This document shows positions 1 through 10,832 of a stretch of DNA of 64,000 bases, in pieces. The stretch's first letter is position 1. Every line of letters begins with the position of its first letter. The notes beneath the pieces are model-generated. The model searched no databases. It was not told where the DNA came from and saw only the letters and a list, made by a program, of their open reading frames with translations. The position numbers were made by a program, and so were the translations under genes. Source of the DNA: Paraphysoderma sedebokerense (Eukaryota > Blastocladiomycota > Physodermatomycetes > Physodermatales > Physodermataceae); NCBI GenBank assembly GCA_025602915.1, contig JAHLJZ010000020.1, positions 62,001 to 126,000 of the forward strand, given 5' to 3'.

Positions 1-478
1 GGGAAGAAAGAAGCTGAGCTCATAGACGAAGGAAGAGAACTCATACTTTATCGATGTATTTTCAGTGAGAATGTGTTCTGAAGCTCTACTAATCTGCACT
101 GAGAAAAGATTGCATTCTCGGCCAGAGGAAGAAGCCGTTCGATTAATTTTGACGCCGCGGTGAACGCATGGAATCATGTTCATTTAGCATCGTAAATTAA
201 TAACAGAAATTTACTAATCATTATATTGTATTCTTTCTCGCTGCGTCGGTATTCATGCACAACTACAGATATAGTGAAATTCTGCAAATACATTCATATC
301 GACTGCTTGCGATTCACATTCTCATTGTCGTCACCTTCACAATGATTTCCTTCATTATTAATTGAATCCCTAATCGAGGTGCACCCCATTGATACTACCG
401 GATCAATTATTTGAGGTGGTTTTGACATGATGACCAAACTGCTATACTTCTTGTCAACAGTCTACATTGTCTTTCAGC
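1..478. other. Left-edge non-coding stretch
   Basis: I see no gene with recognisable motifs here. A short open frame runs on the minus strand out of the left edge, but nothing in it is recognisable. The right part is the 3' flank of the SDHAF4 gene, whose stop codon lies at the boundary. Confidence 0.4.
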
Positions 479-832
479 TTAAAAATCGGTGACCCTGCCT
501 TTTCTTTCCCAGTCTCCAAACCTAGTCGGCTCAGGTCCTCTTGGCCCACCTCTTTCGCCGGTAGTAGGATTAACGTCATCTGGAAATTTCTGCAGCGGTT
601 CTTTTTCAGCGTCAGGATGTTGACTGACGTCTTCTAGTTCTTTTTCACGTTCTTGGATAAGCTGTTTAAACTGTTTTTGAGCTTCTCTATCACCAAGGGG
701 CAACGGAGCCGGTTCATTCGAGATAGGGGCGAATGAAAATGAGTGGATGTATAGTAGTCTCTTCGTTGTGTATGAATGAAGGCATGATTGTCTTGAATGT
801 ATAGAGAATCTGACGATAGACGACATTATCAT
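479..832 (-). CDS. SDHAF4: Succinate dehydrogenase assembly factor 4 (SDHAF4/Sdh8, DUF1674)
   Basis: Small mitochondrial-matrix chaperone that binds the flavinylated Sdh1/SDHA subunit before complex II assembly. The C-terminus carries the DUF1674 signature, NPTTGERGGPRGPEPTRFG followed by DWERKGRVTDF, ending exactly at the stop as in other family members. The N-terminus is rich in Ser, Arg and His with few acidic residues (MSSIVRFSIHSRQSCLHS), fitting a cleavable mitochondrial presequence. The frame stays open upstream to a GTG at 919, but the first ATG codons are at 832 and 826, so I place the start there. Single exon, about 117 aa. Its 5' end faces the RRM-WD40 gene across about 136 bp, so a shared bidirectional promoter is likely. 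The family call is firm; which ATG is used is not. Confidence 0.88.
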   Translation of the reverse strand: MIMSSIVRFSIHSRQSCLHSYTTKRLLYIHSFSFAPISNEPAPLPLGDREAQKQFKQLIQEREKELEDVSQHPDAEKEPLQKFPDDVNPTTGERGGPRGPEPTRFGDWERKGRVTDF

Positions 833-968
833 ATTGTAAGATTGAATTTGGTATTTGTAATGGAGAAGACTGATGAAATAAGAAAATCCCGAAAAAATTT
901 CATCTTCAGCCACGTTCACTCCTCCTGTCTTCCGCTCTAATTGATATATTCAATTGCCACCTAGATCA

Positions 969-3951
969 ATGTCGGCGAATGACGAAGAGAGAGTCTACAT
1001 AGATGGAATTCCCCCACAATGCGATTTGTTCGATGTCAAGAGAATCTTTGATGACACCTGCTCGCCTCTGAATATTCGCTTCTTCGATAAGGATCAACGT
1101 TATCCTCCCTTCCGCACAGCTACCGCATTCTTTAAAAATCTCACAGAAGTAATCTTAAATTCATTCATTAGTTATTCCGTTTATGTTGACCATTGATCTG
1201 ATTTATTGAACATTTCCAGTCCCTTAAGGCGATCGTCCTCTTCAATGTGAGACCCGTTTCTACGGCCACCACTACTTTCAATCCAATTCTGTCATTGTCT
1301 GTAGAAACAGCGAGAACTCGCTATCATAACTGTCGATTAGCCGTGAGAGGTATACCGAGGAATGCGACGTTGGAGGTTGGTACCCTGCCTTCGGCCGTTG
1401 TTAATCACAGACATTCCGTTTCGCCATTAACTAACCGTTCATGTATTAGGACGTCTATCGCCTATTCAATCCTTTCGGATTAATTTTACTGATTCAGCTC
1501 TCTGATGACTATCATAATGATCAGTGTAAATATGCAAAAGTTTTCTATGCCGATCGGTTTAGTGCGCAAACAGCCTGCCGCCGGTTGAATGGCGCCTCTT
1601 TAAAAGGTTCAATTATAATTGTCAAGGTGAAAGATTCAAAACCATCCACACACCAACCCCATCAATCGACATATTTTCGACCGAATGCCGGAACTGCAAC
1701 CATGGCAGCGAAGAGGTCGGGTAGTCTCGTATCAGTTCCAACAGGTGCTCAAAATGTCATTCCTTCATCTCAGACGTATGAGGAAGAAGTTATCAGGGAA
1801 GGTTCCAACCAACATTCAGAATTGGAAGCTTCGAACGCATCAACAGCGCCGTACAAAGCAAACAAATCTAATACAACGAAAAAGAAGAATAAAATTGCGG
1901 AAACGAGGAGTGCGCGAAGTGCCGAGGAGGAACCGATGACCAAGGTTTATTTACCTTTCAAATGGTGACTGGGAACAGATTATTTAATTTACCAGCGGAT
2001 TTATTAGCCCTTAAAATTACATTCTCTGCGAAGGCTGGGGGATATTTCGGACAGACTGCTACAATCAGATGCTGATAGCGGTTCTTGGTCTACAGATACT
2101 AGCAGCCACGCATTCTCGATCCTATATGAAAAGATGTTGCGCTTGAAGACTTCAAACGCTGATCATGTAGAAGTTCGGTCGCTTTCTTGGGGCGGCAATC
2201 CGTCTGACACACATCAGATCATGTTAGGTTTGTATGCCGTCTGTCTGGCGCGAGGTAATGCAATAGCTGAACGGTCATACGTAGGGCTCAATCGACGGGG
2301 AAGAGGGTTATTAAATGGCCTCACAGTTCGTTTGGGATCCAAAATGTGGACCAATAATCTTGAGACGGCTTGGAAGGTCGCTAAGCATCCGAACTCTGCT
2401 ATTGGCGTCGACGTATGTTTGCCTGACCCATGACATTTCTGAAATAAGAGATCTTGCTCACTTAACCTATAAGCGATTTCAAAATCGATACTCGTCGGTT
2501 CATCCGCAAGAACAACCGGTTGCAAACCCTCCTGCCCCGCTGATACGGTAGATTTTATATCTCTTCCGGTTAATTTTCGCAATCCGTCATCTTAACATTT
2601 TTTGTTGCATGTATTGTCATTGAAATTAGATGCGCAGAAGATAACTCATATTTTGTTAGCATTGGGTCACAGTGCGGTTATTTTTATAAATCAAATTGGA
2701 AAAAGGCGACCAAGCCAACATGGCGGTATGGTGTCGTACCAGCCTACTGATGTTGGAAGATGCTGTAACTGATTTACATTACATTTTCTTTGAGAAGCCT
2801 CCAACACGAAAAATCTGTTTCTCCGACATCCCTCGCTGCAGGGCGGGATTACATCGCAATTGGATGTGTGTAGCAAACGCAGCTTGTACTCATTAACATT
2901 ATGACACTGGCTGACTTAAAATAACAGATGCGGACTCCTCGGTCAGATTTTGGCGTATCCCTCTTCATGATCCAAGTATGTAAATTTTGAAATTGCTACT
3001 TCGTTATCGCTGTCTGTTTAATCTGCATTGTGCTAGAATCTGAAGAATTGGAGGACCTTCCAATTGTTAGACATACGGGCCATGATGCAGGTCCCCCCGC
3101 TCTTTCCTTGGCTTGGAGTACATCCGACACAGATGTTGTCAGCGCTCAAGGACACAATCTGCGATTTATGCATGTTCAAGGAGGTCCAAATTGGAATCTG
3201 GTTTTTCGCAATGTTTATAAAAAATCTCGACTCACAGCTGTTACGTACCTTGACAGCGGAACTGTGATTTGTGGAAGTGAGGATGGGACTGTTTTACTAT
3301 ATGACCTCAGAAAATTGGCAGAAAGGAATACCGTAAGTAAATGGAAGATGTCTTAATCGCGTTGATATAGCATGTGATTGGCTTTCTAAATGATACCTTA
3401 CATTCATAGAAACCACTTCTAACACTGTCATCTCACACTGGTGCTGTCACTAAGGTCCAAAGATGTCTTCATCATCCCAAGTTATTCGCTTCTTCGTCCG
3501 CTGATGGAACTGTCATTCTGTGGGATGCCAAGGTACATCTATCTTTTTTTGTCTTATCTTTCACAAGAACATTCATAGACCACAATTTGTCAATTACCAG
3601 GGCGGCCGGGAGAAAAGATCAAAGGAATTCTCACCCAGTTCTTGGGACATTCCGGAAGAAAAGCACACAGTGTTCCGACATTGCCTTCACCGGTATGTAG
3701 ACATTCGTAAATTTGTCTCTGTTTCCAATATTTAGCACCACAATGATTGATGATTGAGCAGATCACCGGTGGTGGATTTCGAATGGAACCCTTATCGGTC
3801 TGAAAAATATACTATCGCTTCCGTTTCATCGGATTCTGATAATGTCGATTTGCAAGGTTGGCGCAGACAAATTTATCTTGGATTGCCTTTCATTTCTCTC
3901 TGGCTAACTCTCTTTGCGGTAGTTTGGCAAATTCACCCGTCCCTGTTATAA
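969..3951 (+). CDS. RRM-RRM-WD40 protein (RBBP4/Msi1-like propeller), 13-exon model
   Basis: Exons by eye: 969-1148, 1220-1375, 1450-1944, 2008-2412, 2474-2547, 2630-2725, 2795-2865, 2928-2975, 3037-3332, 3410-3532, 3601-3692, 3762-3856, 3923-3951. All junctions are in phase and give 719 aa. RRM1 is around residues 7-80 (RVYIDGIPP). RRM2 is around 98-172 (LAVRGIP as RNP2, KYAKVFYA as RNP1). A low-complexity Ser/Thr/Lys linker follows. The C-terminal third has WD40 blades: ADSSVRFWRIPL, SEDGTVLLYDL, SSADGTVILWDAK, then SPVVDFEWNPY...IASVSSDS...LQVWQI. That last block resembles the final blade of histone-binding RBBP4/Msi1/Hat2. The first ATG is at 969. Alternative: two adjacent genes split near 2550, where an in-frame TAG follows LIR; that TAG lies inside a good GT donor (CG|gtag). 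The function of the combination is unknown. Confidence 0.6.
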
Positions 3952-4237
3952 CTGACATTCACGTAACTTATGCCCAATACCCCTTGTCGTTAGATGCTGT
4001 GAGATTTATTGTATTTATAATGTTGAAGCCCGTGTGGACTCTGTTTTGTAAACTATTTATACCCATATAAGAAACTATTCATCATACCTTGTCTCAGTTA
4101 TCGATGCAGGATACAGTTATTCCACGATAGGCATGCTAATCTTCAGCCCTAAAGAGTGTGTTTAATATGATGTCTGAAAAGGTACTAGAACGCTTCAACA
4201 ATAAAAAAGCCATATGTGTAGCTAATCCAAATTTTAA

Positions 4238-5966
4238 CTAATCAAATTTTTCCATTGCCAGCTGTAATGCGTCAATTACATCAACGGTTCCTGCACTTCT
4301 CCGTTTTTTCCGGAAAGCTGACATTGAAGCAGTTTTAGTGATATGACACCCAGCCCAGCACGCCAGTAACCGATTCCAATCTTCTATTCCTTCTCTGTCT
4401 TCGTCGGTTAACTGCTTATCAGTTTCAACAACGTTACCAAAGAGTCTACTCCAACACCAAAATACCCCAATAGCACCGCTGAGTACGTCTCCTTGTCCTC
4501 CAAATCGACGAGGGGAGCCTGAAGTGGTACATTCGATTGACAAATCCTTATATGTTGCGGTATCAGTTGCGCCTTTAAGGAGAACCGTTACGTTCAAAAA
4601 GGTAGAAAGGGAGGAAGGGGTCGCGGGAATGTCCTGGTTTTGTTCAAGTAAATATGGATGAATAATTGACACGGTGAGAAAATATTGTGAAGCCACGGAA
4701 GCCATGCGATTGACAAAAACTTACGAAGGTTTGGCATAGTCGATTGAACTCTGCTCGATTCGGTGTAAGTATTGCATGCTTGTACGATTGAATGACTGCG
4801 GGATTATTCATAACAAGATAAAGCCCGTCCTGTAAATCCGGCAATGGAAAGGGTTATCATTCGTTTATAACATGTCCAGATGTGACCCAAAAAACATCCT
4901 TAACCAACCGCATCAATCACCATAGGCAAGTTAGCTTTTTTGGCTTCTGATATGATTTTCGTGACATTCGTTATCATCCTTTCGTCTCGTCCCATCCCTG
5001 TCAATGTCTTAGTAATTTGGGCGTGCAATCGGAACTACAATCGCAAATTGTGCAATAATGGTCAACACACCTGGTCCAATTATCAGCATGTGTAACCGAG
5101 ACAGCAAAGTTTTCACATTATCGATGATTTCTGCATCGCTAATGGGGTCTGCATGTGATGATCTGAACAGAAATGACAAATTAGGTTTGCTCGGACCCCA
5201 AAAGAAGGTGAAGCGCCTACTCTTTAGTGCGCAGATATGGATGCACAATGAGCTCTAACAAAATCGTCCCATATCAAGTCAGTACACTGAAAGGGCCGGA
5301 TTGAAATATATCGATAATATACCAGGAGAATAACTCTGCCGCAGAGCATGAACACGAAATTTTAGATAATTCAGACATAACGTTTTTTTTTTCTTCAAAG
5401 AGTCTTTTGCCATACCTTAATAGCAGTAGCGGCATTTTTATCACATATAACATGCGATAAATCTGCACCCTATATAAAACTATGTTAATGCTTACTGTAC
5501 ATCCTTGAAGACTCGGACAAAAATGAATGAAATTACAAGTTTCAAAGCAGTAATAGAGCTAAAATAGGGTGCGCCAGTATATCTAAATGTTATATGAATA
5601 TGGAGTGAAGTAAATGTGGTATGTCAGTACATGAGATAGGGAACAATGGATTGGCAATCTTATGAACTCTAAGACACGAACTCTTCACAGCCGCCTGCAA
5701 TTTGGAATGATCATTTTGGTATGGTTTCAGAGGAAAGAAAGTTTAGTGTTCTTATACAGCAAAATAGTTAGAATCTGGTCGCATATGTTACCAATGACAC
5801 CGATCCGCCCTGCATATAGTATATTTAAAATATGGTTATTTTGATTATGTATTATTGTGCCGCGCAGCTGTGGCAGATACAAACCTGACTGGCCTTTATG
5901 TAGGGCATGCGATAGAGGAGGAATAAATCTTTTTATGGCCTCGAGATAGTGCTTGTGATTTGTCAT
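4238..5966 (-). CDS. NNRD: ATP-dependent NAD(P)HX dehydratase (carbohydrate-kinase-like domain)
   Basis: Repairs hydrated NADH/NADPH (EC 4.2.1.93), partner of NAXE epimerase; ribokinase-like fold. Eleven exons in transcript order: 5966-5885, 5809-5792, 5694-5682, 5582-5537, 5469-5416, 5335-5323, 5254-5221, 5162-5071, 4997-4909, 4829-4725, 4633-4238. They total 942 nt, 313 aa, all in phase. Family motifs appear in order: [86 protein letters not shown], then GGQGDVLSGAIGVF (nucleotide-binding Gly loop and catalytic Asp), and a C-terminal FRKKRRSAGTVDVIDAL. Three exons are only 18, 13 and 13 nt and are needed to complete [13 protein letters not shown] and [10 protein letters not shown]. The start ATG is clear and there is no obvious targeting peptide. 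Its promoter is shared with the aminopeptidase (about 233 bp). Confidence 0.9.
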
Positions 5967-6199
5967 TTGGGTCTGACTATATCTCTTCAGAGTGATGTTT
6001 CTGTGTTGTCAACTCCGCTGTCCATTCGTGAGCCGCTTGCGTAACAATACGGCGCCAAACTTCCCACGCACCGATGACCGACCGAGTCTGTCGAATTTCA
6101 TTTCTGATATAAGCTCACTCTCCGCTACCCCCATTCCCTGCACCTCTGGACGATATCTCACATCCCTACACACTCAATAAATCGATCTCTGTCCAACAC

Positions 6200-9100
6200 A
6201 TGCCTTTCAGCAGTAATCGCTCTCGCTATTCGAGGGTTCCCGCCGCAGAGGAGGATGAACTCATCGACGAACTCTTGGAACCGTCTTTCACCGATCGCGT
6301 TAGAGATTTCTTCTCTCAAAATCTGAAGAGATGTGTCCTTCCCGTTGTGGGAGCTATTGTTCTTGCTGTTGCTATTACTCTCATTGTATTGCTGTCGACC
6401 AAACACAAAGGTAAATACTCATTGCGTGTCATCTGGCAACGATTTATGACCATTTCATTGTCAAACTACCTCACATGAGCGCCTTTTCCACGATATATAT
6501 TGGGTGTCTGCAACTACCATTCCAATGGGAACTGTAGCGATACAAATATTGTGCTGGAATTAATGTGAATTAGGCATATAAGTCACCGACTTACATCTGT
6601 ATCTTGGCTAATGGCGAATTTCTCATATTCAAGCACCAGGCGCTCCGCACGATGGAAACGACCAATCGCCACCAGTGATTACTCCTCCTAATGGGAAGAC
6701 GACATGGAATCAAATACGTCTTCCAAAATCTGTCACACCAATACACTATAACCTCAATTTCACTACGATCATTGCTAATGAAACGAACAGCAAATTCTAC
6801 GGTGAAGCAGACATCAGAGTACAGGTATGCCCTATTTAAATCTTCAGTAGGTTTCATTTTATGAAGGCAGTGACTTTAACTGGATATATTCTGGTCGAAC
6901 AGGTCCATGAAGAGACTCCCTTCATTGTGTTCCACGCGCTTGATCTTGACATCACCGATCTGAACCTCCACTCTGCTGATGCCATCGTATATCCTGCACG
7001 TCATGAAATCAACAGTGAGAAACAATATCACGTAGCTGTTTTTGATCATAATATTAAACCCAATAATGTGCGTATTACTATTACTCGTTTCTCCAATTCG
7101 GGACCTGGCATACAAAGCTCACATCCACGTACTTCAGTATACTATCCGTATGAAATATTCCGGGAAACTTCGAACTCAGTTGAATGGATACTATCTCAGC
7201 AAATATGATACGGCCTCTGGCGAGAGACGATACTTGGCAGTTACTCAATTTGAGGTACGGCGGAATTTTGACTGCCAGTAACAGTTGGCACTGACGCCAC
7301 AATTTCACTTTAGGCTACCGATGCTCGTCGTGCGTTCCCCTGCTTTGACGAACCCGAAATGAAAGCCACGTTCGACATAACAATGTACGTTCAAAAAACA
7401 TACCATGCGCTAAGCAATATGCCAGTACGCCAAGTCGTTTTGAGTGAGGATCAGTCGTTGAAGGTTTGTAATTTTTCTGAAAGGATTAGCTTTTTATAGT
7501 GATTCATCACTGACTTTCTTCCATCAGATTTTCAGTTTTGAGACGACGAAACGCATGAGCACCTACTTGGTAAATATTCCCATCTGACATGCTTTTTCGA
7601 CACTCACTCACAGCGCTCGTGCTATAGGTTGCATTCATTACTTCCGACTTTGAATCTATAACTGGTCACACTGAACGCGGTATAGTTATTTCTTTAACTC
7701 TCACCTTTTAACTTTGCCGTTGACTGGTCGAAACGAAACCTAGGTGTCGAAGTTGGGGTTTGGACAAGACCTGGTGAAACTAAAATGGGAGAGTACGCTT
7801 TACAAGCTGCCATTGATATTATAGAGTTTTACGAGAAACTATTCGGAGTCCTATACCCTCTTCCCAAGAGTGATTTGTTCGCGGTTCCTGATTTTGCGGC
7901 CGGGGTTTGTATTCTTCCTTTTCGATTATGGTACATTCACATTAGTGTCTGTATTCTAATTCATTTTAATTTCTTCTGTAACACAGGCCATGGAAAATTG
8001 GGGTTTGATTACTTACAGAGATACCGCTTTGCTGTATGATCCGAAAGTTTCTAGTGCTGCCAATAAACAACGAGTAACGACAGTGGTAGCTCATGAACTG
8101 GGGCATCAGTGGTTTGGTAATCTGGTGACAATGCAATGGTACGTTGGATTTATATTCGGGTGTAGAAAGGCGACATGGACTTGTGTGATGTTAACTTAGC
8201 CTTCCATTTCAAGGTGGGATTCCTTATGGCTGAATGAAGGGTTCGTATTCGCTCGAAATTAAAATGCTAAACGAATGATTACATGGCTAACAATTCCATC
8301 AGATTCGCTACTTTCTGTGAATACCTTGGTACCAATGCCACTGAACCCAATTTTGGCATGATGGAACAATTTTACATTGAGGATACTTTAAAAGCTTTCC
8401 GTGCTGGTTTGTGCTGAATATCTTGATATATCATTTCCTTTTCAATCTAATTGATCGTCATCTTCACGGTAAAAAGATGCTTCAACCCACACACATTCCA
8501 TCCACGTCAATGTCAGCGATCCTGCCGAAATCCAGTCGATCTTTGATGACATTTCCTACGCCAAAGGGGGTGCTTCATTGCGCATGTTGCAAAATTACAT
8601 TGAAGAAAAATTGCCATCCGTTGATGGGCGTTCTCCGTTCTTCGTTGGATTGCAAAAGTATTTGAACAAGCATCAGTATGGAAACGCCAGGACCGTCGAT
8701 TTATGGACAGCTTTAGATGCGCCAGGGTTAGATGTCGCAAAGTTTATGACTACTTGGTTTGTTTAATTTAAGTAAGACTTCTGCTGCTTGCACTAATGTG
8801 AATCAATATATTGACATAGGACCGAACAACCTGGCTATCCTATTTTAAAATTTCAAAAGCTTGGACGCGGTCATCTCGCAGCATCTCAAGAACGATTCTT
8901 CAGCTCGCCTTACGTCAATTCTTCCCAAAATTCACAAACTTGGCAAATTCCTCTTACCTATCAGATTTATACCAACACCACTGGTTTTCCGAGCGCCGTT
9001 TCTCCCTCTTCGTCCATCATTCTTGTCCCTGCTTCAAAAGCAGCTATCAACATTTCACTCCCTGATGTACCTTCTAACGCGGTTGTAGTCATCAAACCGA

Positions 9101-10387
9101 ATATTAAGCAAAAAGGATTCTTCAGAAGCCAGTTACCGTCGGATATGTTGAAGACATATGGCCAATGGTTGGAAAAGCACAATGGCTTCTTGGAACCGGT
9201 TGATCGAGCTGGATTATTAGAGGATACGTTTGCCTTAATGATGAGTGGAAGACTGGAAGACCCGGTTGTTGCGTTAGACATGTTAAAGTTCCTGAGATAT
9301 GAGCGTGATTTTGTTGTCTGGGGGTTCGTAATTTTATTCAACAGTTAGGCAAAATTGAACCTTCTGACATGTTAGCGTTTTAGTACTGCCTTCAACCGAT
9401 TGTCCGCTTTAGATCACTTACTAAACTTACAGCCTGGATATGGCTACTTCAAGAATTACGTCGGTGGATTAGTAACTCGTATCATCGATAGTATCGGATG
9501 GAAAGAAACAAATCGAGACCCTGAGACGTGGCACTTGAGAGCACTGTTGAGAGCCGATGTATTGGGGTGGGGTGTAAGAGTCGGTCACAAGGTATTTGTC
9601 CTCTTATTGCTAAGGTTGTTGCGGGAGGCGAAAAATTCATATTTCAATGCTTCAATAGAGAACCGTCAAAGAAGCTCTTCATTACTTCAAGGATATTAAG
9701 GCTGGCAAGAAAGTTTCACTTCCGGCTGATGTCCTTGGAGTCATTTACGACGCAGCTGTCAAATATGGATCAGATGCTGAATATGACTACATTCTCGATC
9801 AATTCTTGAACTCAAAATTCGCAACTGATGCTTTAAGATTCTTGCACGCTCTAGCTATGTCTCCTCAGCCCCACTTGATTCGGCGAAGCTTGGATTTGGC
9901 ACTGAGCGACAAAGTTAGAAGTCAAGATACTGTAAGATTTTTGAACCAGATCGCTGGAGGTAGTGAAAGCGGTGTTTTGATGACTTGGTATGTTCTCTGA
10001 TGCATGTATGAGAGATTCTCATGTCGCGATGACTTAACAAAAATAATAACATATAGGACTTATCTCCTCGACAACTGGGCCAAAATAATGGACGACTTCG
10101 GCGAAGGCACAACTTTCTCTTCTATCAATGGTTTGCTACAATACCTCACGTCGCTTTTTACCTCACCCTCGTTGATTGAGGAGGCGGAGAAGAAATTTGT
10201 TACTGGTTCAGACAACTTCCGCATTCCCCCGAAGGCAGACGAAGCGGTCAAAAAGGGATTGGAAATTGCGAATGTAAGCGTGTGGTGGTTGAAGAATTAT
10301 GGAAAAGAAGTTCAGAAATGGTTTAGGCAAGAATCAGTGTTGTATAGCGACGAAAGTAGAATGGTGAAGAGAATGAGAAGAGTTTAG
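6200..10387 (+). CDS. M1-family zinc aminopeptidase, type II membrane protein
   Basis: Gluzincin aminopeptidase that removes N-terminal residues from peptides. It has an N-terminal cytoplasmic tail with acidic stretch [11 protein letters not shown], then one membrane span at residues ~45-66, so the catalytic region should face the lumen or exterior. Conserved parts in order: [16 protein letters not shown]; the GAMEN substrate-binding motif (A-G-AMENWG, split by an intron ending near 7986); the zinc site [15 protein letters not shown] (HExxH) with the third ligand in [26 protein letters not shown]; and an ERAP1_C-type helical C-terminal domain. Numerous short introns. The layout matches human aminopeptidase N/ERAP and fungal Ape2 homologues, but with a membrane anchor that cytosolic Ape2 lacks. 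Final residues KRMRRV precede a TAG. A second family signature Tyr is presumed but not pinned down. Confidence 0.92.
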
Positions 10388-10832
10388 ACGTAGTGTCTTG
10401 ATCTGGTCTGCAAACTGGTGTTCTACAGTGTAACTCATTTTATCGTTGTACGCTTCTTCATAAATTGCAAATCGTGAATATTTTGTGTAAATAAATCCAG
10501 GTAGCCACATGCGGCTAAGTGGTTTTTTTGTCATAACTTGTGAAGATCCCGTTGCGAAATTAAAGTTGAGCGAAAGTGTCTTATCGCTGAGACAAGTGAA
10601 GGACGTATTTTCGCCTCCCGAGCTAGACAATGCTTGCAAAAGCGAACGAAATTTTTTTCTCTTTTTTCAGGGTGGCTTCAATTTAATACATTCACCTTTA
10701 TATTACATCATCCATGATTGTCGTCTCTATGACTTCTACAGAAACTTCTACAACATAAAGGCAGTCTGACAGTATCCCCGCATTCGACAGCTTGAAATAT
10801 ATTCTGTTTATTGGCTATATTTAGTCTGCTGA
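10388..10832. other. Intergenic, aminopeptidase to Vac7-like gene
   Basis: Contains the aminopeptidase 3' end, with an AATAAA at 10490-10495, and the promoter of the downstream gene. Short open frames on both strands show no family motif. Confidence 0.5.
10490..10495 (+). terminator. Likely polyadenylation signal (AATAAA)
   Basis: Canonical hexamer about 100 nt downstream of the aminopeptidase stop codon, in AT-rich context. Cleavage position is not visible. Confidence 0.5.

Noticed and set aside
2690-2880. Separate small genes in the RRM-WD40 region on both strands
   Set aside because: The plus-strand exons chain in phase through this interval; the short frames are shadows of exons and introns.
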